A DNA stretch of 64,000 bases. Source: Sipunculus nudus. Lineage: Eukaryota; Annelida; Sipuncula; Golfingiida; Sipunculidae. Every line of letters starts with the position of its first letter. Position 1 is the first letter of the stretch. The stretch spans positions 47,454,401 to 47,518,400 of the forward strand of contig CM049317.1 of NCBI GenBank assembly GCA_026874595.1. The letters run 5' to 3'. Shown here one piece after another: positions 49,401-53,025 of this stretch. The notes beneath the pieces are model-generated. The model worked only from the letters and a program-made list of their open reading frames with translations. It did no database searches and was not told the origin of the DNA. Made by a program: the position numbers and the translations under genes.

Positions 49401-50596
49401 ACGTGACAGGGCGATAGCACTTGCTTCCTATCAGATTATTTTTGTATCCCAGTTTCTACTGCACCTGCGGGTCCTGGGTGTGTAATCATCCCCAAGCTGG
49501 GTCATAACACCAAGGAACCCCCAAAAGATACACTCATTTGTGAGTGATACATGGCTGTGAGGCACAGCCTTCCCATTAAGCCTGCAGAGCAATTACCCCG
49601 GGTGGGAGCCCAACTTAAAAAAATCTCGATGCCTCGGCTGAGATTTAAACTCACAACCTCCTGGCTTTGAGTCCTGTGCTCTACCCCTGAGCCACAGAAG
49701 CTGGTGAGTCTGGCTGTGTTATGATTTTCTAAAATTTCTGTTAAGCAGTATAAAGTATAGGTAGTATGCAGTATTAAGTAGTATACAATATTAAGTAATA
49801 TAGAGTATAAAGTTGTATAGAGTATTCAGTAGTATTAAACGTATCAACCATTATACAGTACTAATAAGTATAGTATTAAGCAGTCAACATTTGAACATGT
49901 AACTATTCAGTACTGCATTTCTGAATATATACATGTAGGACTTGATGTGATCATACTTTATCTCAATACAGTTTATCAATTCCAGACCATGAATTTTGAT
50001 CAAACTTCACTTAAGGTAAAACTTTACATTCATGCAAACAAATTTTTAAAAAATTACAAAATTTTGACCCAATTTCTCATATACAATTAAATTTTAATAA
50101 AATGTAGTTATGTATGCTTTCTAAAATGCCTTCTTAAATTAAAAGGACTTAAAATTAATGGCAGTACCGTTTGTGGTATACTATGTTTCTGTTACTATTC
50201 CACTATACTGTGTCCATACTGACATTTCAAAACACTTACTTGACCTGTAAGACATTTCTTCATATGTGTAAGCTTAATTAAAGCTTAATGACTGTCATAA
50301 TAAGGAACATAAATCAGATGAAAAGACAATGCTGACATCCTACTAGCATCCTTTCTGGAGGATGCTAAGAAGATACAGTTTATTTTTTTTAAAAACATTT
50401 ACTGAATCTCTTACAAGGCATAGAAAGTTTCATCAATTGGACAACTCTTGAATACATGAAAATATCATTATTTTATTTTATCTTTAAAGCAGATGAATAG
50501 ATGTTAGGCATCCTCACCATGGACATCAGCGACTGTCTTGTGCATCTGAGCTCTCGGTGATGGGGCCAGCGGATTCTCCATGACTGGCTCTGCCAT
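9172..50596 (-). CDS. FYCO1: FYCO1: RUN, coiled-coil, FYVE, LIR and GOLD autophagy transport adaptor (22 coding exons)
   Basis: This is the span of the whole coding region; exons are listed separately. In vertebrates FYCO1 binds PI3P through FYVE, LC3/Atg8 through a LIR motif and Rab7 on autophagosomes and late endosomes, and couples them to plus-end kinesin transport. All these parts are visible: RUN about aa 25-185, Ser-rich linker 188-212, coiled coil about 213-1385, FYVE about 1388-1446 with eight zinc-binding Cys, LIR FDVI at 1542-1545, and GOLD about 1564-1685. The order and the GOLD domain separate it from the RUFY family, which ends after FYVE. Assembled length is about 1,688 aa, somewhat longer than the roughly 1,480 aa of the human protein, mostly in the coiled coil. 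All 21 introns are GT-AG, phases agree and no stop interrupts the frame. The start is the first ATG in exon 1 (AAGATGG context). The exon 9 donor is uncertain by 21 nt. Confidence 0.93.
9610..10010 (+). repeat. Dispersed repeat, copy 1 (direct copy at 47.64 kb)
   Basis: The stretch from GACCCATGGGTCACTGTG (about 9,728) through ATGGAGATAA, GGCCATGG, TGTGTTTCCTAATGTTGA and ATTACCATGATCA recurs in the same order at 47,640-47,945. It lies in FYCO1 intron 21. No coding capacity is evident. Confidence 0.7.
10011..11209. other. Intron 21, AT-rich, no feature seen
   Basis: Very AT-rich intron sequence between exons 22 and 21. I see no exon, clear TIR or tandem array in it. Confidence 0.5.
11210..11680 (+). 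repeat. Dispersed repeat (related copy near 32.33-32.56 kb)
   Basis: Blocks such as GGTGGCACCACAAA, ATGTGACCAACATT and TTCCTGTAACTCG..CAAA occur here and again, in order, at 32,340-32,530. A tail ending GAGGAGACATAA at about 11,665 also matches 41,780-41,800, beside the 33-bp array. No protein domain was recognised. Confidence 0.55.
11781..11947 (-). CDS. FYCO1: FYCO1 exon 21 (GOLD, second part)
   Basis: The acceptor is CATTTTGACAG and the donor is TCGAG|GTCAGT. It encodes 55 residues from [10 protein letters not shown] to [11 protein letters not shown] plus two bases of an Arg codon. The pattern P-L-x-(R/K)-C-x-S-H-K-E and the G-x-Y-x-L-x-F-D-N-T core are hallmarks of the GOLD domain of FYCO1 and SEC14L-type proteins. 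Confidence 0.92.
11948..12401. other. FYCO1 intron 20
   Basis: 454-bp intron, AT-rich. No repeat array or additional exon seen. Confidence 0.7.
12402..12564 (-). CDS. FYCO1: FYCO1 exon 20 (GOLD, first part)
   Basis: The acceptor is ATGTTTTACAG and the donor is CCAAG|GTATGA. It encodes 54 full codons ([16 protein letters not shown] ... [12 protein letters not shown]) after completing the codon split from exon 19. It aligns with the start of the vertebrate GOLD domain, including the G-L-T-(I/L)-x-W-x-F segment. The first roughly 20 exonic bases plus the acceptor are the apparent seed of the adjoining minisatellite. Confidence 0.92.
12545..12655 (-). repeat. Acceptor-derived minisatellite, exon-proximal part
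   Basis: Directly upstream of the exon 20 acceptor (on the minus strand), two or three units repeat the word ATGTTTTACAGTC, i.e. acceptor plus first exon bases. This is the near end of the array that resumes at 14,053 beyond the inserted TIR element. Confidence 0.8.
12658..14050. mobile_element. 1.39-kb TIR DNA transposon (TA target), non-autonomous or decayed
   Basis: The ends are perfect inverted repeats: CCGTAAAATCTCCACTTAAA at the left and its complement at the right (at least 25 bp including the following ACCGC). The element is flanked by TA on both sides. An uninterrupted paralogue of the target lies at about 14,245-14,310 within the same minisatellite and shows one TA, proving a clean TA-duplicating insertion. 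TA targeting fits the IS630/Tc1/mariner/pogo superfamily. The interior is more CpG-rich than the surroundings and has only a 60-codon frame (13,397-13,579) that I cannot assign, so no transposase is supported. Confidence 0.88.
14051..15410 (-). repeat. Acceptor-derived minisatellite, main array (about 33 bp x ~40)
   Basis: About forty units of 30-34 bp, each carrying on the minus strand ATGTTATACAGTCAGAG followed by TTCAGTGACATACAC. The ATGTTATACAG part copies the exon 20 acceptor (ATGTTTTACAG) and the rest resembles the first 20 bases of exon 20. Variants lack part of the unit. It fills most of FYCO1 intron 19. Minus-strand frames rich in 'SEFSDI' and 'QSSVTYT' are by-products. Confidence 0.9.
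15411..15870. other. Remainder of FYCO1 intron 19
   Basis: AT-rich intron sequence between the minisatellite and the exon 19 donor, with a short CA run near 15,668. No other feature seen. Confidence 0.6.
15871..15969 (-). CDS. FYCO1: FYCO1 exon 19 (LC3-interacting region)
   Basis: The acceptor is GATTGTTTTAG and the donor is CCTAA|GTAAGT, a strong site. It encodes [20 protein letters not shown].. and onward to NDP. FDVI preceded by D-E-T and followed by T-P-D-E fits the Atg8/LC3-binding LIR (vertebrate FYCO1 has F-D-I-I followed by T-D-E-E at this place). The exon binds autophagosomal LC3 if function is conserved. Part of a 100-bp tandem duplication that includes the exon and its acceptor. 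Confidence 0.9.
15979..16069 (-). CDS. Duplicate LIR exon (19b), in frame but ending in TGA
   Basis: Exactly 100 bp upstream of exon 19 (minus sense) lies a second copy with the same acceptor (GATTGTTTTAG) and a frame compatible with exon 18. It encodes [20 protein letters not shown].., keeps the LIR core FDVI, then stops at TGA (15,979-15,981). The donor seen in exon 19 is missing. Most substitutions relative to exon 19 keep the frame open. It could be a dead duplicate or an alternative last coding exon giving a GOLD-less protein with a LIR. Use in transcripts cannot be judged from sequence. Confidence 0.45.
16080..16115 (-). repeat. Third, truncated copy of the LIR-exon repeat
   Basis: GCATTCATGGACTGATCTTG occurs one further 100-bp step on (16,091-16,110), after which similarity to exon 19 ends. 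It is a partial unit with no acceptor. Confidence 0.8.
16171..16714. mobile_element. MITE-like element with 12-bp ends and internal GGGAAAG/CTTTCCC words
   Basis: The ends GGTCGAAATGTT and AACATTTTGACC are near-perfect inverted repeats. The inside repeats CTTTCC and GGAAAG words in both orientations, including a perfect 9-bp stem (CTTTCCCAC..GTGGGAAAG) at about 16,183-16,208. No coding capacity. It lies in FYCO1 intron 18. The layout is like that of the element at 48,971-49,235. Confidence 0.6.
17025..17170 (+). repeat. 'GTGAAACCTGTCT..AGACCACC' repeat fragment
   Basis: CAGTGAAACCTGTCTGAAAG is followed by four spaced AGACCA(C/T)C words. A related piece occurs at 48,478-48,560 (CAGTAAAACCTCGTCTAAAG). 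A short dispersed repeat in intron 18; family not identified. Confidence 0.5.
17299..17434 (-). CDS. FYCO1: FYCO1 exon 18 (linker between FYVE and LIR)
   Basis: The acceptor is CTTCCCAATCCAG and the donor is GACAG|GTACGC. It encodes a Gly/Ala/Pro-rich stretch ([18 protein letters not shown]..) then [18 protein letters not shown]. Phase in 1, out 2. It links FYVE to the LIR exon; it contains no F/W/Y-x-x-L/I/V core, so the LIR is assigned to exon 19. Confidence 0.85.
17435..20660. other. FYCO1 intron 17, left part
   Basis: Mostly AT-rich unique sequence. It includes the inverted-repeat element at 18,640-18,832 and a poly-C run near 19,637-19,651. The plus-strand frame at 17,939-18,175 has a Cys/His arrangement faintly like the end of some LINE reverse transcriptases but is too short to call. 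Confidence 0.5.
18638..18832. mobile_element. Short inverted-repeat element (GGGGCGGATCCAGG ends)
   Basis: It begins AGGGGCGGATCCAGG and ends CCTGGATCTGCTTC, an imperfect inverted repeat, with G-rich and C-rich runs inside (GGGGGGGTCC, GGACCCCC). About 195 bp, no coding capacity. Elements of this look are widespread in animal genomes as MITE-like repeats. Confidence 0.6.
20660..21695 (-). repeat. Donor-derived minisatellite (about 23 bp x ~40) next to exon 17
   Basis: On the minus strand the basic unit reads ACACAG|GTAAACCAACAC plus about five bases; shorter variants omit the CACAG part. The first unit overlaps the true exon 17 end (GCACAG|GTAAAAC), so each full unit repeats a usable-looking 5' splice site. 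The array covers about 1 kb of intron 17. Long plus-strand frames ([12 protein letters not shown] repeats, up to 279 codons) arise because the repeat has no stops and are not genes. Confidence 0.9.
21674..21825 (-). CDS. FYCO1: FYCO1 exon 17 (end of FYVE and acidic linker)
   Basis: The acceptor is TTCTTGTCAACAG and the donor is GCACAG|GTAAAA. It encodes [15 protein letters not shown].., the last CxxC pair of the FYVE finger (Cys1441, Cys1444), followed by an acidic/Ser stretch ([12 protein letters not shown]). The donor region is repeated in the adjoining minisatellite. Confidence 0.92.
21826..22599. other. FYCO1 intron 16, right of exon 17
   Basis: AT-rich intron with no recognised exon. 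The 119-codon plus-strand frame at 22,289-22,648 has no recognisable domain and runs into the retrotransposon. Confidence 0.5.
22606..23112 (+). pseudogene. Endonuclease C-terminal fragment of the non-LTR element
   Basis: GDFNFHFD and, downstream, ADLSDHKVI fit the GDFN and SDH motifs of LINE apurinic-type endonucleases that nick the target DNA. The N-terminal catalytic part is missing. The frame stops at TGA 23,110-23,112 and continues in the same frame into the linker ([15 protein letters not shown]..) before a second TGA where a Trp is expected. Confidence 0.85.
23500..25077 (+). pseudogene. Reverse transcriptase region of the non-LTR element
   Basis: The frame covers 525 codons after the TAG at 23,485. 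RT motifs are in order: [17 protein letters not shown] near residue 80, [12 protein letters not shown] (motif A, with Val where Ala is usual), [13 protein letters not shown] (motif B), [10 protein letters not shown] (catalytic YADD), and a thumb and C-terminal region with SRLDYCNS and LHWLPV. It would copy element RNA at the nick. Upstream stops and 5' truncation argue against present activity. Confidence 0.9.
25281..25634 (-). mobile_element. tRNA-derived SINE, copy 1
   Basis: Read on the minus strand, the head (from about 25,634) has TCTAGGTGTAGAGCAC, like an RNA polymerase III A box. A body shared with the copy at 49.36-49.70 kb follows: GGGTCATAACACC, AAACCCCCAAAAG and the tail CTGTAC. 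The B-box region is disrupted by three copies of ATGGTTCAAAG. It lies beside the tail of the non-LTR element, tail to tail. Confidence 0.75.
25649..25722 (-). CDS. FYCO1: FYCO1 exon 16 (FYVE core)
   Basis: The acceptor is TTTTTTTCCAG and the donor is AGCAG|GTAATT. It encodes [18 protein letters not shown].., which with the preceding RK gives the R-K-H-H-C-R PI3P-binding signature and four zinc ligands (Cys1413, 1416, 1421, 1424). Confidence 0.95.
25723..26029. other. FYCO1 intron 15, unique part
   Basis: AT-rich, no feature seen apart from the donor duplication that begins at about 26,030. Confidence 0.6.
26030..26240 (-). repeat. Exon 15 end plus donor repeated (3 extra copies, 50-55 bp)
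   Basis: The coding end of exon 15 with its donor (ACTCAGGAAG|GTCAGTATC) recurs at plus-strand steps 26,032, 26,086, 26,141 and 26,191 (the true site). Each extra unit carries CTGCTGAG..TTCTCATTCAGACT plus the 5' splice site. The copies are nearly identical, so the duplication is recent. Confidence 0.92.
26193..26331 (-). CDS. FYCO1: FYCO1 exon 15 (end of coiled coil, start of FYVE)
   Basis: The acceptor is TTGTATATCAG and the donor is AGGAAG|GTCAGT. It encodes [16 protein letters not shown].. then [15 protein letters not shown] and [12 protein letters not shown] is the WxxD signature of FYVE and Cys1397/Cys1400 are the first zinc ligands. The final 14 codons are those duplicated in the intron. 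Confidence 0.95.
26818..26936 (-). CDS. FYCO1: FYCO1 exon 14 (coiled coil)
   Basis: The acceptor is TGTTTTTTAG and the donor is CTCAG|GTAAGT. It encodes [20 protein letters not shown].. ending [10 protein letters not shown], charged heptad sequence. Phase in 0, out 2. Confidence 0.92.
26937..27680. other. FYCO1 intron 13
   Basis: AT-rich intron. The plus-strand frame at 27,312-27,521 shows no recognisable domain. Nothing else seen. Confidence 0.6.
27681..27728 (-). CDS. FYCO1: FYCO1 exon 13 (16-codon microexon, coiled coil)
   Basis: The acceptor is ATTATTGCAG and the donor is TATAAG|GTGAGG. It encodes [16 protein letters not shown], phase 0 at both ends. Found by splice signals and frame because it is too short to stand out. 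Confidence 0.88.
28096..28167 (-). CDS. FYCO1: FYCO1 exon 12 (coiled coil)
   Basis: The acceptor is CATCTGTTTCAG and the donor is AAGAGG|GTAGGC. 24 codons, [15 protein letters not shown].. to DELKR, phase 0 at both ends. Confidence 0.92.
28168..28690. other. FYCO1 intron 11 with (TA)n(TTA)n tract
   Basis: AT-rich intron. A (TA)n run at about 28,441-28,491 is followed by a (TTA)n run to about 28,521. No exon seen. Confidence 0.7.
28691..28831 (-). CDS. FYCO1: FYCO1 exon 11 (coiled coil)
   Basis: The acceptor is CCTTCCTAG, chosen over the CTACAG nine bases on because it keeps phase 0 without losing frame either way; the donor is GCGAGAG|GTAGAA. It encodes [18 protein letters not shown].. to QQELWRE, 47 codons. 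Either acceptor would keep the frame (they differ by nine bases). Confidence 0.88.
28832..29787. other. FYCO1 intron 10
   Basis: AT-rich intron of 956 bp. No repeat array, exon or element recognised. Confidence 0.65.
29788..31314 (-). CDS. FYCO1: FYCO1 exon 10 (long coiled-coil exon)
   Basis: The acceptor is CTTTTTTTGCAG and the donor is ATCAAG|GTAAGT. 509 codons, phase 0 at both ends, all Glu/Lys/Leu-rich heptads ([18 protein letters not shown].. to MAHKTAIK). The coiled coil is the expected dimerisation part, and in vertebrates the Rab7- and kinesin-binding parts lie in its C-terminal half. Confidence 0.95.
31640..32065 (+). repeat. Three tandem ~120-bp units in intron 9
   Basis: Blocks GCATAATTTCAGGC(A/T)GATA, CAAAAATTATTGTAGGT.G and CCACAAGTCTTGTA/CCAGTCCTTGTAC repeat three times with divergence. 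They share wording with other repeats that carry 'GGTGGCGCCACC' phrases. No coding capacity. Confidence 0.6.
32330..32560 (+). repeat. Dispersed repeat related to 11.21-11.60 kb
   Basis: GGTTGTGCCACAAA, ATGTGACCAACATTTGC and TTCCTGTAACTCGGCCAAA match, in order, the repeat at 11,210-11,420. It lies between the 120-bp units and the exon 9 minisatellite. Confidence 0.5.
32790..35430 (-). repeat. Donor-derived 32-bp minisatellite (~80 units) next to exon 9
   Basis: On the minus strand each unit holds two AG|GT sites: CACAG|GTCATGCAAC and AAACAG|GTAGAGCA. The array starts inside the last codons of exon 9 (GAAGCACAG|GTCATG). Units are very regular close to the exon and progressively shorter and more diverged toward 32,790-33,060, so it has a clear homogeneity gradient. 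Frames such as '[11 protein letters not shown]' on the minus strand and '[10 protein letters not shown]' on the plus are by-products. Confidence 0.93.
35415..35507 (-). CDS. FYCO1: FYCO1 exon 9 (coiled coil)
   Basis: The acceptor is ATAATTGACAG. It encodes [19 protein letters not shown].. to LRLEEAQ, 31 codons, phase 0. The end is uncertain: the donor at CACAG|GTCATG (used here) and the next at AACAG|GTAGAA (exon end 35,394, adding VMQLRKQ) both keep phase 0 and join exon 10 (VEAAEQ). The second is somewhat closer to a normal 5' splice site. Both lie inside the minisatellite unit. Confidence 0.8.
35925..37585 (-). repeat. Donor-derived 25-bp minisatellite (~65 units) next to exon 8
   Basis: The unit on the minus strand is CCCTGAACAGTGAG followed by GTAAGGTGTTA or GTATGGTGTTA. 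It copies the last 14 bases of exon 8 and the first 11 of its intron, so every unit repeats the strong-looking donor AGTGAG|GTAAGG or its GTATGG variant. The array runs to the true donor with no break and fills most of the 2.06-kb intron 8. Use of a more distal donor would soon hit a stop because the unit length is not a multiple of three. Confidence 0.95.
37565..38801 (-). CDS. FYCO1: FYCO1 exon 8 (long coiled-coil exon)
   Basis: The acceptor is TGTTTTCTTTCAG and the donor is AGTGAG|GTAAGG. 412 codons plus a split Arg, [18 protein letters not shown].. to DAATLNSE, Glu/Lys/Leu-rich heptads. The last five codons (TLNSE) are in the sequence repeated by the intron 8 minisatellite. Confidence 0.95.
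38802..41090. other. FYCO1 intron 7
   Basis: AT-rich intron with a repeat at 39,540-40,020 and otherwise unique sequence. A 62-codon plus-strand frame at 40,863-41,051 has no recognised domain. Confidence 0.6.
39540..40020 (+). repeat. Three ~150-bp degenerate tandem units ending in GGACGGACGGACAGACGG
   Basis: TGACCT(C/A)TGACCT..T(A/T)AAATATG, then GGTGAGA/GGTGAGTTT and ATCCATC-type words recur three times. The end string GACGGACGGACAGACGG is shared with other repeats at 43.82, 47.49, 60.74 and 61.39 kb. No coding capacity. Confidence 0.55.
41091..41308 (-). CDS. FYCO1: FYCO1 exon 7 (start of coiled coil)
   Basis: The acceptor is TATTTTTACAG and the donor is AGTCAG|GTACCA. It encodes [17 protein letters not shown].. 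then a coiled coil ([18 protein letters not shown]..) to NEYQV. Phase in 0, out 2; joined to exon 8 by a split Arg. Confidence 0.92.
41830..43070. repeat. 33-bp minisatellite (~37 units) in intron 6, open in several frames
   Basis: The unit is built on CTTAATTCTGTCTCTAAACT plus CAACACAATCAGC. Because 33 is a multiple of three and the unit lacks stops, frames stay open for over 1 kb on both strands (up to 449 codons plus, 394 codons minus, repeating [11 protein letters not shown] or [11 protein letters not shown]). Unlike the other FYCO1 arrays it does not touch an exon; its left edge adjoins a dispersed repeat tail (GGGGAGACATAAC). I regard it as non-coding. Confidence 0.9.
43540..43870 (+). 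repeat. Two-unit degenerate repeat with GGACGGACGAAAGGACGG end
   Basis: GTAATTC(A/G)A(T/C)AGGTCTGGAGCC and TGCAGTA(G/T)GTTGTTGTTGAG occur twice about 125 bp apart. The end has GGATGGACGGACG and then GTGATCACTTTAG, like the ends of the other 'GGACGG' repeats. Confidence 0.55.
43985..44057 (-). CDS. FYCO1: FYCO1 exon 6 (Ser-rich linker)
   Basis: The acceptor is TTGTTTAG and the donor is ACCCAG|GTAAGC. It encodes [18 protein letters not shown].. to ISTQ, a basic/Ser-rich linker between RUN and the coiled coil. Phase in 2, out 0. Confidence 0.9.
44058..45436. other. FYCO1 intron 5
   Basis: It contains a (GT)n(TA)n tract at about 44,456-44,508. The rest is unique-looking; no exon recognised. Confidence 0.6.
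45437..45580 (-). CDS. FYCO1: FYCO1 exon 5 (RUN, last part)
   Basis: The acceptor is CTGTTTTAG and the donor is TGCCAG|GTCAGT. It encodes [16 protein letters not shown].. to [20 protein letters not shown], very close to the vertebrate FYCO1 segment (Q-F-D-L-A-x-R-G-F-D-L-D). Phase 2 at both ends. Confidence 0.95.
46015..46121 (-). CDS. FYCO1: FYCO1 exon 4 (RUN)
   Basis: The acceptor is GTTTTTTAG and the donor is TCACCAG|GTACAG. It encodes [20 protein letters not shown].. and [10 protein letters not shown]. The L-G-K-G-R-A-F and V-H-Q-R-L-A-D blocks are the RUN signature of FYCO1. Confidence 0.95.
46351..46722 (-). other. Unidentified 124-codon open frame in intron 3
   Basis: An open frame with balanced composition (..[17 protein letters not shown].., ..[17 protein letters not shown]..) lies between FYCO1 exons 4 and 3. 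It has no good acceptor or ATG at its upstream end (an in-frame TGA precedes it) and I recognise no family. It may be a relic of a mobile element or chance. Confidence 0.2.
47290..47507 (+). repeat. Degenerate repeat ending in CAGACAGACAGACC
   Basis: AATTTGAAAGAAATTGGATA.. and GGACAGACAGACAGACC follow the layout of the other 'GGACGG'-ended repeats. Short and decayed. Confidence 0.4.
47640..47945 (+). repeat. Dispersed repeat, copy 2 (direct copy of 9.7-10.0 kb)
   Basis: GACCCATGGGTCACTGTGC.., AATATCAAATGGAGATAA, GGCCATGG, TGTGTTTCCTAATGTTGA and ATTACCATGATCA match 9,728-9,965 in order and spacing. Same orientation, about 38 kb apart. Confidence 0.75.
48100..48212 (-). CDS. FYCO1: FYCO1 exon 3 (RUN)
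   Basis: The acceptor is TGTTACAG and the donor is CAGAG|GTAGGA. It encodes [19 protein letters not shown].. to [10 protein letters not shown]-x-K-K-D-Y-W-x-Y-F and F-V-K-S-(L/I)-S-E match vertebrate FYCO1. Confidence 0.95.
48213..48800. other. FYCO1 intron 2
   Basis: Intron with a short repeat fragment CAGTAAAACCTCGTCTAAAG at 48,478-48,497 (cf. 17,025). Nothing else recognised. Confidence 0.6.
48801..48920 (-). CDS. FYCO1: FYCO1 exon 2 (RUN, first part)
   Basis: The acceptor is CATCCTTACAG and the donor is CTTAAAG|GTAATG. It encodes [20 protein letters not shown].. to [15 protein letters not shown]-x-x-L matches the start of the vertebrate RUN domain. Confidence 0.95.
48971..49235. mobile_element. 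MITE-like element with GCTTGACATTAA ends
   Basis: The ends GCTTGACATTAA and TTAATGTCAAGC form a perfect 12-bp inverted repeat. The 265-bp interior repeats GGGCAAGT and ACTTGCC words in both directions. No coding capacity. Same plan as 16,171-16,714. It lies in FYCO1 intron 1. Confidence 0.75.
49355..49706 (-). mobile_element. tRNA-derived SINE, copy 2
   Basis: Minus-strand head: GTGGCTCAGGGGTAGAGCAC (A box) and, about 35 bases on, GGTTGTGAGTTTAAATCTC (B-box-like), as in tRNA-type RNA polymerase III promoters. The body shares GGGTCATAACACC and the CCCCCAAAAG and CTGTAC words with the copy at 25.28 kb. Length is about 350 bp. Confidence 0.85.
50518..50596 (-). CDS. FYCO1: FYCO1 exon 1 (start codon)
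   Basis: ATG at 50,596 in AAGATGG context; encodes [20 protein letters not shown].. to VADVH and the first base of a Glu codon; donor CCATG|GTGAGG. The ATG lies five bases after a good acceptor (CATGTTTCAACAG, ending at 50,602), so at least one non-coding exon is probably upstream. Confidence 0.88.
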
Positions 50597-51409
50597 CTTG
50601 CCTGTTGAAACATGAACAGAACAAATGTGTACATACAACTAAAAATGTTATCTTACACACAGAAACATAAACATACAATTTTAATATACAGTTAAAAATC
50701 ACTGTCTAGTTTGTTTTGTATAATAGAAAATTGTTTACTGTTGTTTCTTTTGTTTCCAATCTGTAAGATCTCAAGCATGAAAGTTATTTATTATTGTTAA
50801 ATTCCCAATATAGAAAGAGGCCAAACCTGGAGTTCTTTACATGAGCACAGGAGGGGTCCATGGAACCGGGGTTCCTGCGACATCCCCCTCCCCACCAGTC
50901 ATGCTTCAACATACAAAAGCGACCAGGTACCAGCACCTGGTCAAAAGGGTCAGGGGATCATAGACAATTAACAGTTATTACTCTAATTGATCATAGGGAT
51001 TACATGATTACATGTGTAACACATTATATTTCTTGAATCACAAGAAATTCAATTGTCAGTGAATGTTGTGAGAATAAAGTTGCTACCTAATGGTCTTAAT
51101 TCTGTAAAACGTGCACTTGAAAGTACATTTGCAAAAACTGTCATGGTCATCTTTGAAATTCTCACGTGGTATGGGTTATTTTTAAGTAGCCGTCTGCATT
51201 TAATTAGCTTGGCCACTACGAATGCATCTCTGTTTGTGGTTGCGTTAAATCAAGCAGATTAAGAACACAGCCATGAAAGTCAGATCCAACACATGCAGCA
51301 GATTAAAAGTCAGACCCCAATCACACAAAGCCCTCTGTAATGTAAAATATCTGAAACAGTTTTTCTGTTTACTGGGTCAATAGCGCTTGGCAGCGAGACA
51401 TTAATAATC

Positions 51410-52757
51410 CAAAACCACCTCAGTTGGATTATTCACAGAAAACCACCAAAAACCACAGAAATCCACCAAAAATCGACCCTAAAACACTTAAAATCAACTA
51501 AGCTCTTTGGTATTACAGAATATTTTGTTTAAACCAATAACTAACATAAAATAACTAGAATTTCTTGGCACCACAGGTGCCGTAGTATCCCCAGACAATT
51601 ATTCCCCCCCCCCCCTAAGAATAGGCCCCCAATCTTCAGCAGCATATACTGACACTTAGTTTCCACCATGGTTTCTTCCATCTATCAACTTGAGAAACAA
51701 TATTTTCACCAAATATGGGAATACTCAAGATCAAGGCCACTCTCATAGGAAAGGTCATGATCCCAATTTAAATATACCTCATTCCATAACCTATATCTAT
51801 GTATATGCATAATGTGAAAGAAATCTGTCCATTAGTTTTTTTACTTATAATGCTCACAGTACTGTCATGTGGCAATGAAGGGGGTATTAAAAGGTGTGAA
51901 AACAAGTAAATATATGGGATGAGATATATATGAGATGAGGTATATAAATGGGATGAGGTATATAAGTATACCTCATCCCATAACCTATATCTATATATAC
52001 GCATAATGTGAAAGAAATCAGTCCATTAGATTTTTTACTTAAAAGGCTCACAAAATTGTCATGTGGCAATGATGGGGGTATTAAATAGAACAAAAACAAG
52101 AAAAGGATAATAAGTGGCGCCACCAGTTTCTGGTACATGACAACACTATCCAAGATCTTCGGTCAGGTTGATTTTTGGATCAATCCATGCTAGCTTTCTT
52201 GAGATATTTAAGAATTTGCATGATTTCCCCCCAAAATTGACCTATTCAAGGTTAAGGTCACTCTCCTAATAAAAGGTCATGACCTCATTTTTAATAGGCT
52301 TTGTATTCTCACCCATATCTATGCACATGTCAAGCTTGGTAAAGAACTGTGAAATATTTTTTTAGTTATCTTGCCTGAAAGAAATCTCTGCTTCAGCAGT
52401 GGCCGCGGAGATGGCGGAGCAACCGTGCCTATAAAACATGGTATCCCGACTTTGTCTGGGGATAAAATAAGATTAATATATGTAAATGAATACTACACTT
52501 ATTTCTTTCTTGATAATCTGCTGTTGGTAATGTAAGTAACTGATTTGGCAACAGGTGGCGATATCTTTCCCTCAGTCAAAGTATAAGTCACCAAGCAGGT
52601 ACAAGCAGAGTTGATTCTCCTGTCAGTATATAAATCATTCCACTGAATTATAATTTTTTATTTATATATTATTGCCTCAATTTATTCCTATGTTTTTGGA
52701 ATATTTTTTTTTCAAATTTGTCATAATTATGTTTATTACACCTTCAAATTGTGAATG

Positions 52758-52813
<56 letters not shown>

Positions 52814-53025
52814 TGTAAATTATTTAATCTATTATTTATTATTGTAAATCATACATTTTACCTATTAATCTTATTATATCATGCTTATTATCAGTTAAAC
52901 AACTAAAATATTCCAGAATGTCAAAAAACTTTGTTGATTTCAATTGGTTTTGGTTGATTTTCGGTAGTTATCTGTGTTTTCCGGTGATTTTCTGTGGGTT
53001 TTCTGTGAATAGCCTGATTTAAACA
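51410..53025. repeat. Pair of inverted ~90-bp arms 1.4 kb apart
   Basis: Plus-strand ATTCACAGAAAACCACC.. (about 51,430) followed by CACAGAAATCC, AAAATCGACC and AAAATCAAC matches the complement of 52,930-53,015 (TATTCACAGAAAACCCAC.., AAAATCACC, GAAATCAAC). These could be ends of a transposon about 1.6 kb long. Flanking duplications are not clear. Confidence 0.4.
51720..52110 (+). repeat. Two ~195-bp direct units
   Basis: ACCTCATTCCATAACCTATA..GCATAATGTGAAAGAAATC, TCCATTAG, AATG(A/G)GGGGTATTAAA occurs at 51,776-51,894 and again at 51,970-52,085. It is followed by repeat-like text with AGTGGCGCCACCAG. No coding capacity. Confidence 0.6.

Noticed and set aside
49640-49706. A functional tRNA gene
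   Set aside because: A- and B-box-like words are present but no cloverleaf closes, and it heads a 350-bp element with a second copy: a SINE.
9172-50596. RUFY-family identity for the main gene
   Set aside because: RUFY proteins end after FYVE; this gene continues with a LIR and a GOLD domain and its RUN matches FYCO1 blocks.
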